Source: Dehalococcoidia bacterium
GTDB taxonomy: Bacteria > Chloroflexota > Dehalococcoidia > Tepidiformales > Tepidiformaceae
Assembly (NCBI GenBank): GCA_007126855.1
Contig: SLAK01000239.1
Span: forward strand, 1 to 5,495
Direction: 5' to 3'
Length of the DNA: 5,495 bases
The first letter of the stretch is position 1; the number at the start of each line of letters is the position of its first letter. The translations under genes and the position numbers were made by a program. A model generated the notes under the pieces. It worked only from the letters and a program-made list of their open reading frames with translations. It was not told the DNA's origin and searched no databases. Positions 1-4,672 of this stretch are shown piece after piece.

Positions 1-710
1 GCGGCTTCCGCGTCAACGCGCGGAAGATCTTTTCCAGCGGTTCCCCGTCCGGAGACCTCCTCATGACGATGGCGCTCTACGACGACCCGGCGGAGGGCCG
101 TGTGGTGCTGCACTTCCCGCTGTCGTTAAAGGCCGAAGGCGTCCGGGTGATGGACAACTGGCGCGCGATGGGTATGCGCGGCACTGGATCGCATGATGTG
201 GTGATCGACGGGGCGTTCATCCCGGAGGAGTCGGTGGCAGGACGGCGGCCGCCGGGCAAATGGGTCGGCCTATTCCATATCGTGGCAGCGCAGGCCCTAC
301 CGCTGATCTACTCGGTGTACGTTGGCATTGCCGAATCGGCGCGGAACCTGGCGATCGAGAAGGCGGCGAAGAAGCGCGACGAGCTGGACGTGCAGCTGCT
401 TGCCGGAGAGATGGAAAACGAGCTTCGCACCGCGCAGATCGCGCTGGAAAGCTCGATAGACCTGGCGGCAACTGGCACACCGGGCCCCGAGCTTACGAAC
501 GAGATCCTGATCCGCCGGACGCTGGCGGGCAATGCGGCGATCCGGACGGTGGAGAAGGCGATGGAGCTCGCCGGGGGAGCTGCGTACTTCCGGTCGTCCG
601 GACTGGAGCGGTTGTTCCGCGATATGCAGGCGGCGCGCTACCACCCGCTGCACGAAAAGCGGCAACACCTGCATTCGGGGCGCCAGGCACTCGGACTCCC
701 GGTGGATTAG
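1..710 (+). CDS. Acyl-CoA dehydrogenase family protein, C-terminal part (5' truncated)
   Basis: The reading frame is open from the first complete codon at base 3, so the gene begins before the window. The ATG at 63 is internal, because the codons before it (GFRVNARKIFSSGSPSGDLLMT) already read as family sequence. The visible 235 residues cover the end of the middle beta-barrel domain and the C-terminal helical domain. The motif DNWRAMGMRGTGSHDVVIDG (visible residues 51-70) is the typical late beta-domain signature of acyl-CoA dehydrogenases. The end, RLFRDMQAARYHPLHEKRQ, followed by SGRQALGLP, resembles the last helix of the family. Members use FAD to put a double bond between the alpha and beta carbons of acyl-CoA esters; some relatives are flavin monooxygenases instead. 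The substrate and catalytic base cannot be assigned from this fragment. It converges on pepA with a 48-base gap. Family call is firm; substrate is unknown. Confidence 0.9.
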   Translation, partial: GFRVNARKIFSSGSPSGDLLMTMALYDDPAEGRVVLHFPLSLKAEGVRVMDNWRAMGMRGTGSHDVVIDGAFIPEESVAGRRPPGKWVGLFHIVAAQALPLIYSVYVGIAESARNLAIEKAAKKRDELDVQLLAGEMENELRTAQIALESSIDLAATGTPGPELTNEILIRRTLAGNAAIRTVEKAMELAGGAAYFRSSGLERLFRDMQAARYHPLHEKRQHLHSGRQALGLPVD

Positions 711-730
711 CCGGCGAGCGATGAGGCGGT

Positions 731-755
731 GCGCCGGCGGAGATCGACCGGCGGC
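731..755. other. Small GC-rich hairpin in the convergent gap
   Basis: CGCCGG (732-737) can pair with CCGGCG (748-753) around a 10-base loop, and a one-base bulge allows a further pair (731 with 755). It lies between two convergent stop codons, where a shared terminator would be expected. No T-tract follows on either strand, so an intrinsic terminator is not demonstrated. In such GC-rich sequence a 6-bp stem may arise by chance. Confidence 0.2.
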
Positions 756-758
756 GCG

Positions 759-2273
759 CTAGCGGGCCATGAGGAAGGCAAGGTGCACCATGGGGCGGAC
801 GGACATGCCGCTGACGCCTTTGGATATCCAGCCTTTCTCGGAGGACATGTTGTCGACGCCGGCGATATCGAGATGGATCCACGGGGTATCGCGGACGAAG
901 CGCTCGATGAACTTGGCGCCGACGATGGTACCCGCGCCACGGTTGGCGGTGCCGATGTTCTTGATGTCGGCGACGTCGCTTTTCACCAGCTCGTCGTAGT
1001 CCTTGTACATGGGGAGGCGCCAGGTTTTCTCGCCGGCGACCTGGGCGGCGGATTCGAGCCTGGCGGCGAACTCATCGTTGTTGGTGAGGATGGCGTAGCA
1101 GACATCGCCAAGGGCGGTGGTGACGGCGCCGGTAAGGGTGGCCACATCGACGATGCGCTTTGCGACGAGCTCGCGGGCCCAGCAGATTGCATCGGCGAGG
1201 ACGAGGCGGCCCTCGGCGTCGGTGTTGAGGATTTCGATTGAGGTGCCGTCCATGGCGGTCACCACATCACCGGGCTTGGTGGCGGTGCCGCTCGGCATGT
1301 TCTCTGTGAGGGCGCCGATGGCGAGCACGTTGACGTTCGGCTTGAGCGCGGCGATGGCCTTCATGGCGCCGATGACGGACGCGGCGCCGGTCATGTCGGC
1401 CTTCATGGCATCCATGTTGGCGGCGGGCTTGATGCTGATGCCGCCGGTATCGAAGGTGATGCCCTTGCCGACGAGCGCCAGGTCGTAGCCTTCTTCATCG
1501 CGGGGGCGGTAGGACATGCGGATCATCTTGGCCGGTTCGGCGCTGCCGCGGGCGACGGAAAGGAAGGAGCCCATGCCTTTCTGCTCGGCGTCGGCTTCTT
1601 CGAGGACTTCGAATTCGAGGCCACCGGCTTCGGCGACCTGGCGCGCCTGCTCGGCGAGGATGGTGGGGGTCATGTGGTTGGACGGCGTGTTGGCCAGGTC
1701 GCGCGTAAGGTTCGTCGCCTCGGCAAGGGCGACGCCCTGCGCAACGCCCTCTTCCAGTTCGGCAACCTTCGACTCATCGTGCTCGACGATGACCAGGGCT
1801 TCGATTTCGCCGCCGTTGTTGTTCTGGTCGTTGTTCTTCTTGAAGCGGGTGAAGCGGTAGGAGCCGAGGATCGCGCCTTCGGCGATGGCGCGGGCACAGA
1901 GGCGGGGATTCAGGCCGCCGATACCGGCGCCATGGGCGAGCGTGGTGACGGTCTTGATGCCGGGTTTGCGCAGGGCGCGGACGAGGTTGGCAGACAGGTT
2001 GCGGATGGCGTCGTAGTCGAACTCCTCGCTCTTGCCGAGGCCGGCGACAACCATGCGCGGCGGTGTGGCGCGCCCTTCGGTGTAGAGGGTGACGATCTCG
2101 CCGGTCTTGCCTTTGAGGTCGCCGAGCTCGATGAGCCGGCTGATGGCGCCGCCGAGGGCACGGTCTGCGGCGCCGGTCCCGCCGCCGGGCGCGGTGACGC
2201 CCTCGAAAAGGTTCACTATCGCTGCGTCGGCAGCAATGGAGGTGATATCGCCCTGCTGGACACGAACTTCCAC
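759..2273 (-). CDS. pepA: Leucyl aminopeptidase, peptidase family M17 (PepA)
   Basis: This is a cytosolic two-metal aminopeptidase that removes N-terminal residues, classically leucine, from peptides during protein turnover; the family forms hexamers. The 504-residue product has the usual family length. The N-terminal macro-like domain covers roughly residues 1-165 and the catalytic domain roughly 185-504. The M17 signature NTDAEGRL is at 350-357. The metal ligands expected for the family are all present: K270, D275, D293, D352 and E354. The catalytic K282 and R356 are also present, at the same positions as I recall for E. coli PepA. The start is taken as GTG at 2273 (VEVRVQQGDI). A GGAG sequence at 2287-2284 sits 10 bases upstream, and homology begins here. 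The frame stays open for another 264 codons upstream, antisense to the PAP2 gene, but that extension is low-complexity Arg/Pro/Ser sequence and is not credible. One oddity is an Asn-rich loop at about residues 147-153. Some PepA proteins also bind DNA; nothing here shows that. Confidence 0.96.
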   Translation of the reverse strand: MEVRVQQGDITSIAADAAIVNLFEGVTAPGGGTGAADRALGGAISRLIELGDLKGKTGEIVTLYTEGRATPPRMVVAGLGKSEEFDYDAIRNLSANLVRALRKPGIKTVTTLAHGAGIGGLNPRLCARAIAEGAILGSYRFTRFKKNNDQNNNGGEIEALVIVEHDESKVAELEEGVAQGVALAEATNLTRDLANTPSNHMTPTILAEQARQVAEAGGLEFEVLEEADAEQKGMGSFLSVARGSAEPAKMIRMSYRPRDEEGYDLALVGKGITFDTGGISIKPAANMDAMKADMTGAASVIGAMKAIAALKPNVNVLAIGALTENMPSGTATKPGDVVTAMDGTSIEILNTDAEGRLVLADAICWARELVAKRIVDVATLTGAVTTALGDVCYAILTNNDEFAARLESAAQVAGEKTWRLPMYKDYDELVKSDVADIKNIGTANRGAGTIVGAKFIERFVRDTPWIHLDIAGVDNMSSEKGWISKGVSGMSVRPMVHLAFLMAR

Positions 2274-2446
2274 GCTGTATCGTCTCCGTCGAATTAGTCT
2301 TGGGTGGGAGTGTACCGGCCGGGGCCGAGATGTGCGCGGCGCAGGTTGCGGTGTAAGCCGGGGAATCCGCGGTTGTGATGGGGGACGATGCGGCGAGCTG
2401 GAAGGCGTTTTGAGCAGTATCGGCGTCCGAAATAAGGTACGGACAG
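2274..2446. promoter_or_regulatory. Divergent intergenic region between pepA and the PAP2 gene
   Basis: These 173 bases separate two genes transcribed away from each other, so promoters for both should lie here. For the PAP2 gene, TTGAGC (2410-2415) and TAAGGT (2433-2438) are 17 bases apart. That would give a very short leader, and the second box overlaps the likely ribosome site AGG (2435-2437). For pepA, TACACT (2314-2309, minus strand) resembles a -10 box but has no good -35 partner. No operator palindrome stands out. Both promoter readings are weak; only the location is well supported. Confidence 0.3.
2284..2287 (-). promoter_or_regulatory. Ribosome binding site of pepA (GGAG)
   Basis: GGAG on the minus strand ends 10 bases before the GTG at 2273. 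It is the main sequence evidence for choosing this GTG over any start further upstream in the same open frame. Confidence 0.6.
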
Positions 2447-3253
2447 ATGTACGCGCGTTCGACGCACAAGACGGTCCGCACGACCTACCGGATCTGGAGA
2501 GTGACGGGCAAGTACGGCCTGCACGAGCTCGTGCTGGTGGTGCTTGCTTTCCTGGTGTACTTCTCGATCCGGGCGGCGGTGGTTTCGCGGGCGGGGGATG
2601 CGCTGGTGAACGCCTATGACGTGATCGCGTTCGAGAAGGCGCTGGGGATTTATTGGGAGCACCAGATGCAGGCGTGGATCCTGGACCACTACCTGGCGAT
2701 CCGGGCGATGAACTGGATTTACTTCTGGGGCCACATGCCGGTGATCGCAGCGTTCGCGGTGTGGCTGTACTTTTCGCGGCGACGGACCTATGTGCTGATG
2801 CGGAACGCATTCTTGCTTTCCGGGGCACTCGCGGTGGTGGTCTACGCGACCTATCCGCTGGCGCCGCCGCGGCTGGTGCCGTTCGAGGGATTTGTGGACA
2901 CCATGGCGATCTTCGACCGTGTGGGTTACCAGATGCAGGAGACTGAGTGGTTCGTGAACCCCTATGCGGCAATGCCGAGCATGCACTTTGGCTGGGCGAT
3001 GTTACTGGGCGGGGCGGTCGCCTGGGTGGGGCGAAGGCTGATCCTGACGGTGCTCGGGATCGCATGGCCGATCGCGATGTTTTTCTCGATCGTGCTGACG
3101 GGGAACCATTTCATTGTCGATGCCGTTGCCGGGGGCATCGTGGCGTTTGCGGGGCTGGGGCTGGCGCTGGGTTTGGAGCGGGCGCGGCCACACGTGGTCG
3201 CCTGGATGCGGGCGCGGATACCCGGGCTGGAACATGCGATGGTGAGGGATTAG
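2447..3253 (+). CDS. PAP2-superfamily membrane protein (inositolphosphorylceramide-synthase-like phosphatase/transferase)
   Basis: This is a 268-residue integral membrane protein with about six hydrophobic segments, at roughly 27-47, 88-109, 118-136, 181-195, 198-216 and 222-243. The late motifs identify the type 2 phosphatidic acid phosphatase fold: AMPSMHFGWA (175-184, His180) and TGNHFIVDAVAG (218-229, His221 and Asp225). YPLAPPRL (136-143) is typical of the subgroup related to inositolphosphorylceramide synthases and Aur1. In the superfamily one His forms a phospho-enzyme and the His/Asp pair activates it. Reactions are lipid phosphate hydrolysis or head-group transfer. The actual lipid substrate cannot be read from the sequence. 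The ATG at 2447 is the first possible start after an in-frame TGA at 2411, with AGG nine bases upstream. The neighbours are unrelated and the gene appears monocistronic. Membrane family assignment is strong; specific reaction is open. Confidence 0.88.
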   Translation: MYARSTHKTVRTTYRIWRVTGKYGLHELVLVVLAFLVYFSIRAAVVSRAGDALVNAYDVIAFEKALGIYWEHQMQAWILDHYLAIRAMNWIYFWGHMPVIAAFAVWLYFSRRRTYVLMRNAFLLSGALAVVVYATYPLAPPRLVPFEGFVDTMAIFDRVGYQMQETEWFVNPYAAMPSMHFGWAMLLGGAVAWVGRRLILTVLGIAWPIAMFFSIVLTGNHFIVDAVAGGIVAFAGLGLALGLERARPHVVAWMRARIPGLEHAMVRD

Positions 3254-3267
3254 GTGGCCCTCATCCC

Positions 3268-3303
3268 CCGGTCGCTTCTCCCGCGGGGAGAAGGGGCGAT
3301 CGG
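3268..3303. repeat. Strong palindrome (REP-like element or bidirectional terminator)
   Basis: CTTCTCCC (3275-3282) pairs perfectly with GGGAGAAG (3286-3293) around a 3-base loop. After a 3-base bulge, CCGGTCG (3268-3274) pairs with CGATCGG (3297-3303), including one G-T pair. The total is 15 base pairs. It sits 14 bases after the PAP2 stop codon and 23 bases beyond the opposing stop at 3327, in a convergent gap. No T-tract follows on either strand, so this is not a textbook intrinsic terminator. The core resembles short palindromes of the type CTTCTCCC-GGGAGAAG that I have seen dispersed between genes in several GC-rich bacteria; only one copy is visible here. Confidence 0.65.
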
Positions 3304-3326
3304 AGCCGGGGCAGGGGTTGAGCTGG

Positions 3327-3656
3327 TCAGTTATGGCTGCGGTAGAGCGACAGGGGAAGGAGCGGGGCGAAGATCTCGACGACGAGCTCTTCGAGGCTGG
3401 GGGCCCACTGTTCCCAGGTGCCGCGGGCGTAGGCGGCCTCCGGGGAGGAGAGCGTGGCCTGGATGGTTTCGGCATCTTTAAAGGTGTAGATGCCCAGGCA
3501 AGCGCCTTCGCGGGTGCGGGCGGACTGGATGGAGCGGAAGCCGGGAATGCGGCGCACGTCGCGCAGATGCACGGTGGAGAACCACTGCTGGAAGGCGTCG
3601 CGCTCTTCGGGCAGCGGGACGGCGCGGACGAGCAGGAAGGGGAGGTGTGGGTCCAC
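3327..3656 (-). CDS. Small dimeric alpha/beta-barrel-like protein of unknown function
   Basis: The product has 109 residues, no signal peptide and no membrane segment. The pattern suggests a ferredoxin-like (dimeric alpha/beta barrel) fold, as in the EthD, DUF4286 and antibiotic-monooxygenase-type families: an opening strand (PFLLVRAVPLP, 6-16), a helix with a conserved-looking His (AFQQWFSTVHLRDV, 21-34), the turn RRIPGFRSIQSAR (35-47), a strand (CLGIYTF, 53-59) and a further helix (about 60-70). This is a fold-level guess; no catalytic residues can be named. The GTG start at 3656 shares its first base with the last base of the upstream kinase stop codon (TAGTG). No strong ribosome site precedes it, so it is probably translated by re-initiation after the kinase. 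Function is unknown; a small ligand-binding or metabolite-modifying role is possible. Confidence 0.7.
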   Translation of the reverse strand: MDPHLPFLLVRAVPLPEERDAFQQWFSTVHLRDVRRIPGFRSIQSARTREGACLGIYTFKDAETIQATLSSPEAAYARGTWEQWAPSLEELVVEIFAPLLPLSLYRSHN

Positions 3657-3658
3657 TA
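3654..3658 (-). promoter_or_regulatory. TAGTG stop/start overlap coupling two genes
   Basis: On the minus strand the kinase stop TAG (3658-3656) and the GTG start (3656-3654) share one base. The upstream 20 bases contain no clear Shine-Dalgarno sequence. The arrangement implies translational coupling and a fixed ratio between the two proteins. Confidence 0.6.
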
Positions 3659-4183
3659 GTCGCTTTGCATCACGAGGGAGGTTACGAGGTCGAGGGACGG
3701 CCCCGGGTCAAAGCGGGAATCTACAACGATTAGCGGTATGGAGAAGGGCTGGACGCGCTCGCGCATACGCTGGTAGACATCGACGTCGGCCTCGGAATGG
3801 CCTCGCCGGCCGCGGGAGAGGCGTTCGACGACTACATCTTCCGGCGCGGTGAGGCGGACGGCGATAACGCGGGCATCGTGGTCCCGGGCGCAGCGAAGGA
3901 AGCGCCGGCGATCGCCCTTCGTGAGGCTGGTGGCGTCGAGGATGGCGACGCGGCCCTGGTCCAGCGCGCGGGCGACGTTGCGCTCGGCGATACCGAAGAC
4001 GCGGGCGCTTTCGCCGGGTTCGTAGGTTGGCTGCCGGGAGAGTGAGCGGCGGATGGCGTCGCTTTCGATGACGGTGGCAGGCAGGCGGCGCTTGAGCGCC
4101 TGGGCGAAGGTGGTCTTCCCGGCGCCAGGCAGGCCGGAGAGGAGGACGAGCGCGGGCTGGCGAGGATCGTTGCCGGTGATCAT
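3656..4183 (-). CDS. P-loop ATP-binding kinase-like protein (AAA_33 / zeta-toxin / polynucleotide-kinase-like)
   Basis: This is a 175-residue soluble nucleotide-binding protein. The Walker A motif GLPGAGKTT is at 17-25, straight after the first strand (ALVLLS). ESDAIRRSL (40-48) carries the Asp that in this group sits beside the phosphate acceptor. VAILDATSLTKGDRRRFL (79-96) matches the second core strand and following basic helix. ERLSRGRRGHSEAD (120-133) is an Arg-rich lid of the type seen in gluconate kinase, T4 polynucleotide kinase and related AAA_33 proteins. The phosphate acceptor cannot be predicted. The ATG at 4183 is chosen because the open frame further upstream runs antisense to rpsO and has no family similarity. 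No clear ribosome site precedes it. It heads a two-gene unit with the small barrel protein and diverges from rpsO across 57 bases. A zeta-type toxin is unlikely: there is no epsilon-like antitoxin gene beside it. Confidence 0.85.
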   Translation of the reverse strand: MITGNDPRQPALVLLSGLPGAGKTTFAQALKRRLPATVIESDAIRRSLSRQPTYEPGESARVFGIAERNVARALDQGRVAILDATSLTKGDRRRFLRCARDHDARVIAVRLTAPEDVVVERLSRGRRGHSEADVDVYQRMRERVQPFSIPLIVVDSRFDPGPSLDLVTSLVMQSD

Positions 4184-4240
4184 GGCGTGTGCTAGCGTAA
4201 CTGGTTGAGATAAGAGGCAAAGGAAGACTCGAGAGAAGGG
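4170..4240. promoter_or_regulatory. Short divergent promoter region, kinase gene versus rpsO
   Basis: The 57 bases from 4184 to 4240 must start both transcription units unless promoters lie inside the kinase gene. On the + strand TTGCCG (4170-4175) and TAGCGT (4193-4198) are 17 bases apart, a plausible sigma-70-like pair for rpsO that overlaps the kinase start. On the - strand TACGCT (4199-4194) could serve as a -10 box for the kinase, giving a nearly leaderless message, which fits its lack of a ribosome site. The two candidate -10 boxes overlap. All matches are imperfect. Confidence 0.3.
4231..4240 (+). promoter_or_regulatory. Purine-rich ribosome site before the rpsO TTG start
   Basis: GAGAGAAGGG lies immediately before the TTG at 4241. 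The pairing part would be GAGAG, about five bases from the start. The AAGGG part is too close to work as a standard site. AGGAAG further upstream (4221-4226) is 14 bases away. Since no ATG or GTG occurs in frame after the TAA at 4211-4213, this site supports TTG as the start. Confidence 0.4.
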
Positions 4241-4507
4241 TTGCTTACCAAAGAGCGCAAGACCGAAATCATCGACGAGTTCGCCACGCATGAGGGCGAT
4301 ACGGGTTCGCCAGAGGTGCAGGTCGCACTGCTGACGGAGCGGATCAAGTATCTGACCGAGCACATGAAGGCGCACAAGCACGACTACCACACCCGGCGCG
4401 GGCTCCTGAAGCTTGTTGGGCAGCGCCGGCGGCAGTTGCGCTATCTCAATAGCCGCGACGTGAACCGATACCGGGAAGTAGTTGCACGGCTGGGCCTCCG
4501 CAGATAA
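4241..4507 (+). CDS. rpsO: 30S ribosomal protein S15
   Basis: The 88-residue product is the usual length for S15. This primary-binding protein attaches to the central domain of 16S rRNA, organises the platform of the small subunit and contacts the large subunit. The family signature is complete: TGSPEVQVALLTERI (21-35), HKHDYHTRRGLLKLVGQRRR (45-64) and LRYL (66-69). The protein starts MLTKERK, as expected, but from a TTG codon; the frame is closed by TAA 30 bases upstream with no other start between. It is followed by pnp, the same gene order as in E. coli and many other bacteria. In several bacteria S15 represses its own mRNA by binding the leader; the leader here is very short and I see no recognisable S15-binding fold in it. 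Confidence 0.97.
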   Translation: MLTKERKTEIIDEFATHEGDTGSPEVQVALLTERIKYLTEHMKAHKHDYHTRRGLLKLVGQRRRQLRYLNSRDVNRYREVVARLGLRR

Positions 4508-4521
4508 GCGGGGGCTCTTTT
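4492..4521 (+). terminator. Intrinsic terminator/attenuator overlapping the rpsO stop codon
   Basis: GGCCTCCGC with the preceding G (4492-4501) pairs with GCGGGGGCTC (4508-4517), giving a 10-bp stem with two G-T pairs and a six-base loop AGATAA. TTTT (4518-4521) follows at once and a TTT comes shortly after. The rpsO stop TAA (4505-4507) lies in the loop and the left arm is made of the last sense codons. As pnp follows in the same direction, partial termination (attenuation) is more likely than a full stop. A terminator between rpsO and pnp is also known in E. coli. Confidence 0.75.
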
Positions 4522-4596
4522 CGTTTCCGCGCCAGCGCGCCACCCGAAGACTACGCAGCCACCTTCGCCTCGGCGATCGGCCTCACTCCCACCTAT

Positions 4597-4618
4597 GCGC
4601 ATCCGGAACCCGGAGCGC
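4597..4618 (+). other. Stable hairpin in the pnp leader
   Basis: GCGC (4597-4600) and TCCGG (4602-4606), separated by one bulged A, pair with CCGGA (4610-4614) and GCGC (4615-4618) around a three-base loop AAC. That makes nine G/C-rich pairs, ending 54 bases before the pnp start. No T-tract follows, so it is not a terminator. In E. coli the pnp leader folds into a hairpin that RNase III cuts and PNPase then degrades for autocontrol. A similar role is conceivable here, but this stem is short for RNase III. The rest of the 165-base gap (4508-4672) shows no clear gene or promoter. Confidence 0.4.
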
Positions 4619-4651
4619 CCGCAGTGCAGTACCCGGCACCATTCGCAGAGC

Positions 4652-4658
4652 AGGAAAG
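4652..4658 (+). promoter_or_regulatory. Likely ribosome binding site of pnp (AGGAAAG)
   Basis: AGGAAAG is the only Shine-Dalgarno-like sequence close to the pnp start. It lies 14 bases before the ATG at 4673, somewhat farther than usual. No other start in this frame fits the family N-terminus. Confidence 0.4.
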
Positions 4659-4672
4659 CAAGAACAGTAGCG

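Noticed and set aside
731..755. Bidirectional intrinsic terminator between the dehydrogenase and pepA
   Set aside because: The stem is only six contiguous pairs in very GC-rich sequence and has no T-tract on either side; kept only as a low-confidence hairpin.
729..1241. + strand open frame of 170 codons rich in Gly, Asp, Val and Ala
   Set aside because: It is the exact antisense shadow of the pepA 3' half, with no recognisable motif.
1674..2297. + strand open frame of 207 codons
   Set aside because: Antisense shadow of the pepA 5' half; composition mirrors the coding strand and no ribosome site or family motif is seen.
2274..3065. Upstream 264-codon extension of the pepA open frame, giving a 768-residue protein
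   Set aside because: It lies antisense to the well-supported PAP2 gene, its translation is Arg/Pro/Ser-rich low complexity, and the normal M17 length is reached from GTG 2273 with a good ribosome site. Long antisense frames are common at high GC.
3656..4183. Zeta-type toxin of a toxin-antitoxin pair
   Set aside because: The fold is related, but the partner gene is downstream, reads as an alpha/beta barrel rather than a three-helix epsilon-like antitoxin, and AAA_33 housekeeping kinases are common.
4184..4543. N-terminal 120-residue extension of the kinase open frame
   Set aside because: It runs antisense through rpsO, which is certain, and the extra sequence has no P-loop-kinase similarity.
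4545..4567. CGAAG/CTTCG inverted repeat in the rpsO-pnp gap
   Set aside because: Five pairs around a 13-base loop; too weak to separate from chance.
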